A DNA stretch of 62,830 nt from Saccharofermentans sp. (GTDB lineage: Bacteria > Bacillota > Clostridia > Saccharofermentanales > Saccharofermentanaceae). A program made the position numbers and the translations under genes. Shown here in pieces: positions 54,108 to 61,894 of the stretch. The notes under the pieces are model-generated. The model searched no databases and was not told the origin of the DNA. It was given only the letters and a program-made list of their open reading frames with translations. The stretch is from contig JAIKYD010000031.1 of the NCBI GenBank assembly GCA_024683485.1, positions 1 through 62,830 on the forward strand. The letters are read 5' to 3'. Numbering within the stretch: the stretch's first letter is position 1; each line of letters begins with the position of its first letter.

Positions 54108-54758
54108 ATGGCAAGGATGAGAACCAAACGCAATATTCCCGCGCGCATGGAAAGATGCCATGAGCGGTGGTTTGATGCTCCTTTGCTGAACCGTGGCAAA
54201 TGGCGTGAAGCCTGCGGTTTTGCAGAGGATATTCCCCTTTGGCTTGAGATAGGATGCGGAAAAGGCAAATTCTGTACAGAGATGGCTTTAAGACATCCTG
54301 AAGTTCTCTATATCGCTATGGAAAGGGATGCTTCCGTTACTCTTGCTGCGGTGGAAAAGGCGCATGAACTGGAAATCCCGAATCTTTTCTTTATACGGGG
54401 AGATGCAGGTATTATCGAGAATTATTTCGCTGAAGATGAAGTTGACCGGATATTTCTTAACTTTTCCGATCCCTGGACCAGGCAGAATAAGCCTAAGAGA
54501 CGTCTGACTTACAGGGATTTCCTGAACAAATACAAGGTTATGATGAGAGCCGGGGGAGCTGTCGAGTTTAAGACCGATAACGACGAACTTTTCGATTTCT
54601 CATTGAATGAATTCAGGGAAACCGGGTTTGTGCTGGAAGATGAGACAAGGGATCTTCACAACAGCGTATTTGATGCTGAGAATATCCGCACTGAATTCGA
54701 GCAGAAATTTGCTGACCAGGGTATAACGATCAAAAGAGTAGTGGCAAAAATGCTTTGA
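54108..54758 (+). CDS. trmB: tRNA (guanine-N7)-methyltransferase
   Basis: This 216-residue enzyme methylates G46 of tRNA. It carries the SAM motif LEIGCGKGKF (about 47-56), YIAMERDASVTLAAV, and the TrmB-specific FLNFSDPWTRQNKPKRRLTY (split after FSDPWT), plus FKTDNDELFDFSL. The N-terminal RMRTKRNIPARME tail is basic. It begins four bases after the HIT gene stop and is likely part of the alaS transcript. Confidence 0.94.
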   Translation: MARMRTKRNIPARMERCHERWFDAPLLNRGKWREACGFAEDIPLWLEIGCGKGKFCTEMALRHPEVLYIAMERDASVTLAAVEKAHELEIPNLFFIRGDAGIIENYFAEDEVDRIFLNFSDPWTRQNKPKRRLTYRDFLNKYKVMMRAGGAVEFKTDNDELFDFSLNEFRETGFVLEDETRDLHNSVFDAENIRTEFEQKFADQGITIKRVVAKML

Positions 54759-54784
54759 TCCCGGCAACAGGAACTGAACAGCTT

Positions 54785-56284
54785 TTATTTCCGGACAAAA
54801 AGACCAATATCAGATGAATCGTAGATCTGTTCAAAATCACTGTCATTTAGCAGTGATGTGTAAAGATAGCAGTCTGCCCCCTTACTGAGAATCAGATAAT
54901 TGAATTGATATTTATCCACGAAGTCTCTGTAATATGCGGCCCCTTTGTAAATGCGGTAATACTCGTCAAAGTAATCATATTCTTTGTTATTTTTGGCCAG
55001 AAAGATCTCAGCTCTTCCATCGATATAAGGATGGTAGCCGTTAAATTCAAGATATTGACCGTCATTGAAATTTGTGTACAGGACAACAGGTTCATTGCTC
55101 TTATCGAGAATATCGACTACATCGTTTAAATGGGAATAGTGCTCGAGCTTATCGTGTTTGATGTTCCGGGTGGTTATGAATCTTCCTTCACAGATAAACC
55201 CCAGGGCACATATCAGAAAGATAATGCTCAGAGCTTTAACACGTTTTGTTACCAGATTTTTGAACGGCTTGAGCAACACCTTAAAGTCTGTATCTTTCAG
55301 CATATATGTAAATGCCGGGATTCCGAAAAGAAGAAAATACGGAATTCCCTTGATCTGCATCAATCCAAGTAAAAATGTTCCGGCAAACAGAAGAAAGAAA
55401 CGCACGGAATATAACCGCTGTTTGATAAAAAAGACTACAAGGCATGCTGCACCGAATAAGATGAAGAATATCCTTCCTTCTCCGGCGGAAAGACTGGAGG
55501 ATGCCATTTCCATGATCAGCGAAAAATCGCTCTGGCCATACGAACTGAATAAATAAAGCATGCTGTCAGTACCGTAAGGATTCAGTATTCCGGCGATTAT
55601 GCTGACAGCAAATGCAGCAAATAAAAACAGTGGATTGCCGGCCGGTGAGATCTTCATCGGCTCGTAATGAACGGGAAGAGATGCAGCAAGATATGGCAGC
55701 ATAAACACAAGCAGCATAAGCCACATTGCCGCATGAAGATTTACCAGTAATATGGAAAGAACAGGAATGCCTATAAGGTATTTGACCTTTTTTGTCTGAG
55801 CGTGTCTCTCAAGCAGACAGACTTCGGAAAGAAGGATGACATAAGTAAACATCTGGGGTCTGGTAACCATAAAGGGATCGAAGATCAAAATGTTTGCCAG
55901 GGCGGAAACAGATGCCGCTAAAAGCCCGTTGCCGGTAATCAGGGAAACAAAGCGGTAGGTGAGCAGACAAACTCCTATATTGCAAAGATAAAGAAGCGCG
56001 ATAATGCCAAACTCGCCAAGAAAGCCGTAAACATAATAAAAGATCACTGAACTGAGCCATTGCTGAACAACTAGCTTCATCGAAGAATGCATTGACAGTA
56101 TATCGTTAAAAGGGAACCCGTTCTTAACTATGTATTCTCCGGTTGAGTATAAAAAATAAAAGTCATTGTCAAGTGAACGTGTCTGGAAACATGAAATAAT
56201 GACGGGGAGTGCCAGGATCAGATATTTGATCCATTTCGGTTGCTTCTTGGAATTAATCTGTAAAACGGTACTGCTGTCTGTCAT
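54785..56284 (-). CDS. Polytopic membrane protein, GT-C glycosyltransferase-like
   Basis: This 499-residue protein has about 11-12 membrane helices, with an acidic pair in the first outside loop (RSLDNDFYFLYSTGEYIVKNG, shown in part) and VQQWLSSVIFYYVYG, like uncharacterised GT-C proteins related to PMT. The C-terminal 130 residues are extracellular (YTNFNDGQYLEFNGYHPYIDGRAE, shown as one segment of a larger loop). ATG 56284 lies eight bases after GGAG; a TTG two codons earlier is possible. It is divergent from the surface-decoration cluster and may add sugars to the same polymer, which is inference. Confidence 0.72.
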   Translation of the reverse strand: MTDSSTVLQINSKKQPKWIKYLILALPVIISCFQTRSLDNDFYFLYSTGEYIVKNGFPFNDILSMHSSMKLVVQQWLSSVIFYYVYGFLGEFGIIALLYLCNIGVCLLTYRFVSLITGNGLLAASVSALANILIFDPFMVTRPQMFTYVILLSEVCLLERHAQTKKVKYLIGIPVLSILLVNLHAAMWLMLLVFMLPYLAASLPVHYEPMKISPAGNPLFLFAAFAVSIIAGILNPYGTDSMLYLFSSYGQSDFSLIMEMASSSLSAGEGRIFFILFGAACLVVFFIKQRLYSVRFFLLFAGTFLLGLMQIKGIPYFLLFGIPAFTYMLKDTDFKVLLKPFKNLVTKRVKALSIIFLICALGFICEGRFITTRNIKHDKLEHYSHLNDVVDILDKSNEPVVLYTNFNDGQYLEFNGYHPYIDGRAEIFLAKNNKEYDYFDEYYRIYKGAAYYRDFVDKYQFNYLILSKGADCYLYTSLLNDSDFEQIYDSSDIGLFVRK

Positions 56285-56313
56285 TGTCAATACTCCATTC
56301 TGCTCATGCCCCG

Positions 56314-56322
56314 ATTATAGCA
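56314..56322 (-). promoter_or_regulatory. Extended -10 promoter of the GT-C-like gene
   Basis: On the minus strand TGCTATAAT (TATAAT with TGn) lies 30 bases before the ATG at 56284. The same TGCTATAATC string precedes the minus-strand licD gene. Confidence 0.6.
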
Positions 56323-56391
56323 TGAAATAAAAACAGTGATTGAACGCTTGACCTGAACCCGCCCGGAATCTGAATAATCCATGTGGGGAGT

Positions 56392-56419
56392 TTTACAAAA
56401 ACAATAAGTAGGTTACAAT
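56392..56419 (+). promoter_or_regulatory. Probable promoter of the surface-decoration cluster
   Basis: TTTACA (56392-56397) and TACAAT (56414-56419) are spaced by 16 bases, 33 bases before the first gene of the cluster. Confidence 0.55.
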
Positions 56420-56451
56420 ACTCTGAGTAGTATTAGCAGACAGGAGAATGA

Positions 56452-57513
56452 ATGATGATTTACGTTGATGAGGCTATTAAGAATACTTACCGTGTCCCTC
56501 AGCCTGAGGGAAGAGGCGCTTACATAAGACTTGACCAAAATGAGAATCCTGATGGAGTTCCGCAGTGGCTCTTTGATTCCGTGATGGAGAAGGTAACCCC
56601 CCAGTTCCTGGCAATATATCCTGAAGAAACTGTTCCGACAACAAAATATGCCAAACTTCTTGGACTTGAGAAGGAGAATGTAACACTTACAGCAGGCAGT
56701 TCAGTTGGAATGGGTTATGTAATCAAGACTTTCGGTGAGCCGGGCAAGAACATTATTACGGTAACACCTTCATTTGCCATGTATGAAGTTTATGCTGAGA
56801 TGATCGGCATGAAAGTCGTTAACATGCAGTATGAGAAAGACTTTACATACAAGGTTGAGAATACACTTGCTGCGATCAATGAGGATACAAGCATCGTTGT
56901 TCTGGTAAATCCAAATATGCCGGTAGGAAATGTCTATCCGAAGGATGAGATAAAGGCAATCGTAGAGAAGGCCAAAGCGTTTAACGCACTGGTTATCATC
57001 GATGAGGCATATTACTATTTCTATGACCAGTCATCTGTTGATCTTGTAAAGGAGTATGACAATGTGGTTGTTTTGCGCACTTTCTCCAAGATGCTCTCTA
57101 TTCCTTCAATGAGAGTCGGTGCGATCATCTCAAATGCGCAAAATATCCGCTATATGGACAACTACAAGCCGCATTATACTGTTAATTCCATAGGTTTGCT
57201 CTTTGTTGAGGCAATCGTTGATAATCACGATAAACTTATGGCTGAACTGACTGAGTCTTATCTTGAGGGCAAGGAATATATCATGAAGGCTCTTGCCGAC
57301 AACGGTTATGAGACACTTCCTTCTGAAGGCTGCTATGTTTGTATTAAACCGAAATACAGAACTTCAAGAGAGATCACAGATCTCCTTGAGGAGAACGGTA
57401 TCCTTATCCTCTGCGGAAAGCAGGGACTTACAGGATGGCTGAGACTGACTATTGCCCATAAGCAGTACATGGAGATCTTTATGGATGCACTGCTGAAACT
57501 TGATAAGGAGTGA
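56452..57513 (+). CDS. HisC/CobD-like PLP-dependent aminotransferase
   Basis: This 353-residue fold-type I PLP enzyme resembles histidinol-phosphate aminotransferase and threonine-phosphate decarboxylase. It has IRLDQNENPDGVPQW, TAGSSVGMGYVI, VNPNMPVGNVY (HisC usually NPNNPTG), IDEAYYYFYD and the PLP lysine Lys213 in RTFSKMLSIPSMRVGAI. The ATGs at 56452 and 56455 are both possible; the second is eight bases from AGGAG. Its neighbours are a cytidylyltransferase, a ThDP enzyme and LicD genes, not histidine genes, so a role in making an amino group or amino-alcohol phosphate for a surface polymer is more likely than histidine synthesis. Confidence 0.82.
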   Translation: MMIYVDEAIKNTYRVPQPEGRGAYIRLDQNENPDGVPQWLFDSVMEKVTPQFLAIYPEETVPTTKYAKLLGLEKENVTLTAGSSVGMGYVIKTFGEPGKNIITVTPSFAMYEVYAEMIGMKVVNMQYEKDFTYKVENTLAAINEDTSIVVLVNPNMPVGNVYPKDEIKAIVEKAKAFNALVIIDEAYYYFYDQSSVDLVKEYDNVVVLRTFSKMLSIPSMRVGAIISNAQNIRYMDNYKPHYTVNSIGLLFVEAIVDNHDKLMAELTESYLEGKEYIMKALADNGYETLPSEGCYVCIKPKYRTSREITDLLEENGILILCGKQGLTGWLRLTIAHKQYMEIFMDALLKLDKE

Positions 57514-57526
57514 GCAGGTCCGTTTT

Positions 57527-58240
57527 ATGAGAAATTATGCGATCATCCTTGCCGGAGGTGTCGGAAAGAGAATGGGATCCGATATACCCAAGCAGTTCCT
57601 TGAGGTTGACGGCAAACCCATAATCGCTTATTCGATCGGGAATTTTCAAAGAAATCCCCGGATCGATAAGATCCTGGTTGTGTGTGTAAAGGATTGGATC
57701 GACAGGGCTTGGGAAATAGTAAATAAGTATTCGTTGACTAAAGTTGAATGGATCATTGAAGGCGGCAATACAGGACATGATTCGATCAGAAACGGAGTGT
57801 TTTTCTTGAGAGACAAACTGGAACCTGACGATTTTGTTATTGTACATGATGCCGTCAGACCAATACTTCCGCAGAAAGCTATCGATGAGCTTATCAGAGT
57901 TGCACATGAGAAGGGCAACGCGTCCTCTTCAGTGGAATGTCATCCGCCCATTGTATATACGGATGATCATGAATCAGGGATCACCGATGTTGACCGGGAA
58001 CATGTAATGCTCACGGCTTCTCCGCAGATGTTCAGGTATTCTCTGGCTCTGCATTGTTATGAAATGGCTGAGGAGGAGGATTATCACACATCCACGTTCA
58101 CAAGTTCCCTGCTTATTCATTGCGGAGAACGTGTTTTTTTCGCGAAAGGAACATCATGCAATATCAAGGTGACACAGAAGGCAGATCTTGCTTTGTTTGA
58201 AGCTCTTCTGAAGGTCCCTGAGGAACTACTGTACAGCTGA
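57527..58240 (+). CDS. IspD/TarI-like cytidylyltransferase
   Basis: This 237-residue nucleotidyltransferase opens AIILAGGVGKRMGSDIPKQF with the CTP-binding loop, then EGGNTGHDSIRNGV, VIVHDAVRPIL and CNIKVTQKADLALFEALL. The dedicated ispD at 28919 probably covers isoprenoids, so this paralogue more likely activates a polyol or amino-alcohol phosphate, as TarI makes CDP-ribitol. The start is ATG 57527; nine in-frame codons upstream (from 57500) overlap the aminotransferase and lack a start signal. It lies 13 bases after the PLP enzyme gene and nine before the ThDP gene. Confidence 0.85.
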   Translation: MRNYAIILAGGVGKRMGSDIPKQFLEVDGKPIIAYSIGNFQRNPRIDKILVVCVKDWIDRAWEIVNKYSLTKVEWIIEGGNTGHDSIRNGVFFLRDKLEPDDFVIVHDAVRPILPQKAIDELIRVAHEKGNASSSVECHPPIVYTDDHESGITDVDREHVMLTASPQMFRYSLALHCYEMAEEEDYHTSTFTSSLLIHCGERVFFAKGTSCNIKVTQKADLALFEALLKVPEELLYS

Positions 58241-58249
58241 GGATTGATT

Positions 58250-58783
58250 ATGAATTGTTCAGAATACCTGGTCGATTATCTGATAAAAAACGGCGTGACC
58301 GATGTTTTCGGGTATGCCGGAGGTTATATTGTTCCGTTCATGGATGCGCTTTATAAGCGCCGTGACGAGATAAAGACACATGTATGCTACAACGAACAGG
58401 GATGCGCTCTGGCTGCTGACGGATATGCCAGAACAAGCGGCAAACTCGGAGTGTATTTCACTACTTCAGGTCCGGGAGCGATCAACGGTCTGGCAGGTCT
58501 GGCAGACTGCTGGTTTGACGGTTTCCCGATCATGGGCATATGCGGAAACGTCCCGACTCACGAGATGAAGGGTTTTTCCGGAATCCGTCAGAATGGTTTC
58601 CAGGAAATGGATCTTGTCTCAATGACAAGAAGCATTTCAAAATACTCTGTTACTGCGAACAGCGGCGAAGGTTTCCCGGAGATAGTAAGCAGAGCATATA
58701 ACATGGCCTTACTTGGAAGGAAAGGAGGGGTTGTCATTGATTTTCCGCTCGACATACAGCAAGCCGATATTATTGGCGGGTAA
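58250..58783 (+). CDS. ThDP-dependent acetolactate-synthase-like enzyme, N-terminal (PYR) part
   Basis: These 177 residues form the first domain of an acetolactate-synthase-type ThDP enzyme. They hold VFGYAGGYIVPFMDAL, the cofactor-activating Glu49 in CYNEQGCALAADGYAR, TSGPGAINGLAGLADCW and GGVVIDFPLDIQ at the end. The frame then stops, while the rest of the enzyme continues in the +1 frame (next entry). The linker of about 30 residues that usually follows the DIPLDVQ-type motif is absent. GAGG lies seven bases before ATG 58250. It is either half of a broken gene or one chain of a split enzyme. Confidence 0.75.
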   Translation: MNCSEYLVDYLIKNGVTDVFGYAGGYIVPFMDALYKRRDEIKTHVCYNEQGCALAADGYARTSGKLGVYFTTSGPGAINGLAGLADCWFDGFPIMGICGNVPTHEMKGFSGIRQNGFQEMDLVSMTRSISKYSVTANSGEGFPEIVSRAYNMALLGRKGGVVIDFPLDIQQADIIGG

Positions 58784-59849
58784 CGGAATCCGCACATCAG
58801 GCGCAGTCAGGCTGCTTCATGAATTTGCAAACAAGACCAATATTCCGGTCTTAACAACGATGAACGGCGTGGATCTTGCACAGGATGATCTGCATATCGG
58901 TTTTATCGGCACGCACGGTAACCGTGTGGCAAATATGATAATAAACGAGTGTGATGTGATAATCTCGATAGGAGCAAGGCTCGGTATAAGACAGGCCGGC
59001 AGGAATGCAAAGAATTTTGCTCCCCAGGCTGATCTTATCAGATGCGATATAGATGAATACGAATTGAGCAGAAATATTAAGGATGATGAACGTAAATATC
59101 ATTCAGATGCCCGTGATTTTCTGCAGATGCTGCTCGCAGAGGATATTCCGGATTATTCCGCCTGGAAGAATAAATGCATAGAGGCTAAGCGCCTTCTGGA
59201 ATCATATGATAAACAGCCGGGTAACAAAGCAGTTGAGAAGATATCTTCATTACTTCCAGCTGATCCTGTTGTTGCTGTTGATGTGGGAATGAATCAGTGC
59301 TGGTGTGCACAGTCTCTTCATCTGAAAGGATACAACGGACGCATTCACATCAGCGGCGGATACGGAACCATGGGCTGCGGTCTTCCTTTTGCCATTGGTT
59401 CTTCAATAGCGACAGGCAACGGCAAAGCGTTTTGTATCACGGGCGACGGCGGATTCCAGATGAATATCCAGGAACTCGAGACGGTCAAAAGAGAGAACCT
59501 TCCGGTCAAGATATTTATTCTGGATAATCATGTTCTCGGAAAGATAAGTGAGACGCAGTATTTTGAGCATGAGGGAAGATTTGCCGCGACAGCTTTGTCA
59601 GGCGGATATACTGTTCCCGATTTCTGCAGGATCGCTGAAGCTTACGGTATCAGAGCCGTTAAACTTGATACATATGAGCGGCTTGATGACTTCAGGGATA
59701 TGATAGACGATGAACAGCCCTGCTTATTTGATATTACGCTTCCTGAAGAAAGCTTCCTCACTCCAAAGATCAAGTTTGAGACCGGCAGGATGAGACCTGA
59801 ACTTGATGAAGGAATAGTTGAGAAAGTCAGGAATGTTTTGAAAGGTTGA
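58737..59849 (+). CDS. ThDP-dependent acetolactate-synthase-like enzyme, central and PP parts
   Basis: This frame continues the ThDP enzyme: KPILLAGNGIRTSGAVRLL (central domain start), IGARLGIRQ, then the ThDP-binding GDGGFQMNIQELETV and, about 27 residues after GDG, LDNHVLG. The open frame extends back to a TTG at 58713. A TTG at 58737 is eight bases after the G-rich AAAGGAGGGG (58721-58730), which could serve as a binding site, giving about 370 residues. That G-rich run also encodes the conserved Gly-Gly of the first part, so it may be accidental. Family members make acetolactate or decarboxylate 2-oxoacids. The next gene starts 9-27 bases later. Confidence 0.7.
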   Translation: MIFRSTYSKPILLAGNGIRTSGAVRLLHEFANKTNIPVLTTMNGVDLAQDDLHIGFIGTHGNRVANMIINECDVIISIGARLGIRQAGRNAKNFAPQADLIRCDIDEYELSRNIKDDERKYHSDARDFLQMLLAEDIPDYSAWKNKCIEAKRLLESYDKQPGNKAVEKISSLLPADPVVAVDVGMNQCWCAQSLHLKGYNGRIHISGGYGTMGCGLPFAIGSSIATGNGKAFCITGDGGFQMNIQELETVKRENLPVKIFILDNHVLGKISETQYFEHEGRFAATALSGGYTVPDFCRIAEAYGIRAVKLDTYERLDDFRDMIDDEQPCLFDITLPEESFLTPKIKFETGRMRPELDEGIVEKVRNVLKG

Positions 59850-59858
59850 TGATCATTT

Positions 59859-60740
59859 TTGCTCGACAGTAAGAGAATGTATACAACATATTTCAAGGAA
59901 TATATCCTGGACAATGATATGCTTCACCGTCTCCAGGATGAACTGTTCAAGATACTCCTTGACATCAAATATGTGTGCGAGAAACACAATATCTCTTATA
60001 TGCTTTGCGGGGGCACACTCATTGGTGCCATAAGGCATAAAGGTTTTATCCCGTGGGATGACGATATCGATCTTATGATGATCAGAAGCGAAGCCGAGAA
60101 ACTCGTTGTCAAAATGCGTGAGGAGTTTCCGGATAAATATATGGTGGCTGAACCTTTATGTGATGAGCAGTATGTGGTTAAATCCATCAAAATATATAAA
60201 CGCGGTACAAAATACGTTGAGATTCCTTTTGCAGGTCTTAAGGGTTTTGATATGCTGTTCATTGACGTTTTCGTTATCGAAAATGTTCCAGCCAACAAAC
60301 TTCTCCGCAAACTGCACAGTTCGCTTTATAACTTTGTTTACAAGGCTGCAAGTGTATGTGTGGATTACAAGTATCCTTCACCTGTTATCGAGGAAAAAGC
60401 GAAAGAGAGTGCTGAACTTGCAAAGTACTGGAAGACTCGTAAAAGACTTGGAAGTTTTTTCTCGCATATAGGCGGAATGAAGTTTTATCTCAGACAGTGT
60501 GAGAAGATCGGAAATATGAAGAAACACACAGGCTGGCTCGGGATTCCCTCTGGCGGATGTGTTGTTGAGAATTTTCCGGAGAAAATGTATCTTGAACTGA
60601 CCACTGCCGAATTCTGCGGATATGAATTTCCTGTTCCTGCAGCTTATGATGAGAACCTTACTGTGGTTTTCGGTGATTACATGAAGATACCGGAACCTTC
60701 AAAGCGCGACTGCCATGTCGCTTATGAGATAAAATTCTAA
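59859..60740 (+). CDS. LicD-family phosphotransferase
   Basis: This protein of 293 residues from TTG 59859 (or 287 from ATG 59877) matches LicD, the family that transfers phosphocholine or similar groups from CDP carriers to glycans. The nucleotidyltransferase-type core GGTLIGAIRHKGFIPWDDDID (two parts; Asp67-69 and Asp71) binds metal. The C-terminal part has VVFGDYMKIPEPSKRDCH, typical of the family. AAAGG lies 14 bases before the TTG, and no clear site precedes the ATG, so the start is uncertain. As last gene of the 56452 cluster it is the likely transferase for its CDP product. Confidence 0.88.
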   Translation: MLDSKRMYTTYFKEYILDNDMLHRLQDELFKILLDIKYVCEKHNISYMLCGGTLIGAIRHKGFIPWDDDIDLMMIRSEAEKLVVKMREEFPDKYMVAEPLCDEQYVVKSIKIYKRGTKYVEIPFAGLKGFDMLFIDVFVIENVPANKLLRKLHSSLYNFVYKAASVCVDYKYPSPVIEEKAKESAELAKYWKTRKRLGSFFSHIGGMKFYLRQCEKIGNMKKHTGWLGIPSGGCVVENFPEKMYLELTTAEFCGYEFPVPAAYDENLTVVFGDYMKIPEPSKRDCHVAYEIKF

Positions 60741-60775
60741 GAAGTTATTTCCGGCAAGGATAGGTGTTCCCGGGA

Positions 60776-61591
60776 TTACCTGTAACGTGAACAGATGGAG
60801 TGGGTCATTCTGTCTTCTTCAGGAGGCAGCTGCATATAGTTTCCGTATTGCATCGACAGATATTTGTCGGCATTCTGCGGTATATAGAATTCAGCATCCT
60901 CAAAGGGTGCAAGAACAGGTTTTTCCACATCTTTGCGTTCCATTATCTGCCTTTCCATAGGAGGTTCCTCCTCACAAAGAACGCATACTTTTTCTGCTTT
61001 TTCGAATTTGCACCATGAACAGAGTGAGGAAAGACGGCGCTCATATCTGTGATTCTTATTCGGGAAAACCTTAATGATAAATTTGCGGAGAGATCCTTTT
61101 GATCCGCTCTCGCTGTCCGGAACATACATTGTGGCATTCATCATTTTCAGATAGAACTTCCTGAGAGGTTTTTGGAAGAACAGCTTAGGTTTGGATATGC
61201 CGTCCATCGGAAATACATCCACCCATACGCCCATATCATCTATCTGTTCTCTTAAATAGGTGGGTTGAACTACCGTTCGCGTATTGCAGGCACGGATGAT
61301 GGGATAATGATAATTCGCATCGGTCGTATAATGAAAAAGCCTGATATTCTTGCCGATAGGCTCGGTCTTGTTCAGTTCCACTAGTTTCTCGACATCTTCT
61401 CTCGGCATCATGATATCCATGTCATTATCCCATGGAATAAAGCCCTTATGACGTATTGCGCCCAAAAGCGTGCCGTATCCGAGAACATATCTGAGACCGT
61501 GTTTTACGCAGAAAGAATGAAGTTCTTTCATGACCTGAAGTTCAGCCTGCTGTTCTTCAGCTATTGAGAGAAAACCATCGGAACCGCTCAT
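60776..61591 (-). CDS. LicD-family phosphotransferase, second copy
   Basis: This 271-residue LicD paralogue is encoded convergent to the first. It has GYGTLLGAIRHKGFIPWDNDMDIMM (in two parts; Asp55, Asp57, Asp59) and the C-terminal MQYGNYMQLPPEEDRM. The middle contains CSWCKFEKAEKVCVLC, an extra four-Cys pair not seen in the other copy, possibly a zinc site. The ATG is eight bases after GGGGG, and a strong promoter precedes it. Two LicD copies suggest two acceptor sites or two groups transferred. Confidence 0.87.
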   Translation of the reverse strand: MSGSDGFLSIAEEQQAELQVMKELHSFCVKHGLRYVLGYGTLLGAIRHKGFIPWDNDMDIMMPREDVEKLVELNKTEPIGKNIRLFHYTTDANYHYPIIRACNTRTVVQPTYLREQIDDMGVWVDVFPMDGISKPKLFFQKPLRKFYLKMMNATMYVPDSESGSKGSLRKFIIKVFPNKNHRYERRLSSLCSWCKFEKAEKVCVLCEEEPPMERQIMERKDVEKPVLAPFEDAEFYIPQNADKYLSMQYGNYMQLPPEEDRMTHSICSRYR

Positions 61592-61894
61592 TACAAATGC
61601 CCCCGGAAAATAACATATGCGGAGATTATAGCATTTTGATCAATTCATACCAAATGATAACTTCAGCGGTCTGTTATAGAGCAAATCATCCGAAATGAGG
61701 CATCCCGGAGTGAAGCAAAAATCGTTTGAGTGAAATCAGGGGCAATATGCCTTATTTTTATTAAAATTTACAATATTATGACAATTATTCTGTGGAAAAC
61801 AGAACCTTGCTGGAGTAGAATTCTTAAGGTGCAGACCATAGAGCACTATAAAAGTTTAATAATCCCGGTTAAGGGAATTTAGGAGGAATTCAAT
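61592..61894. other. Divergent intergenic region between licD and gap
   Basis: This 303-base region holds the licD promoter at its left side and the leader of gap at its right. A possible gap promoter is TGGAAA (61793-61798), 17 bases, TAGAAT (61816-61821), giving a leader of roughly 65-70 bases; this is weak. AT-rich sequence at 61745-61790 could act as an UP element. No tRNA, small ORF or clear riboswitch was recognised. Confidence 0.4.
61625..61653 (-). promoter_or_regulatory. Promoter of the minus-strand licD gene
   Basis: Read on the minus strand, TTGGTA (61648-61653) and TATAAT (61625-61630) are 17 bases apart, with a TGC extension before the -10. It lies 33 bases before the ATG. Confidence 0.75.
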
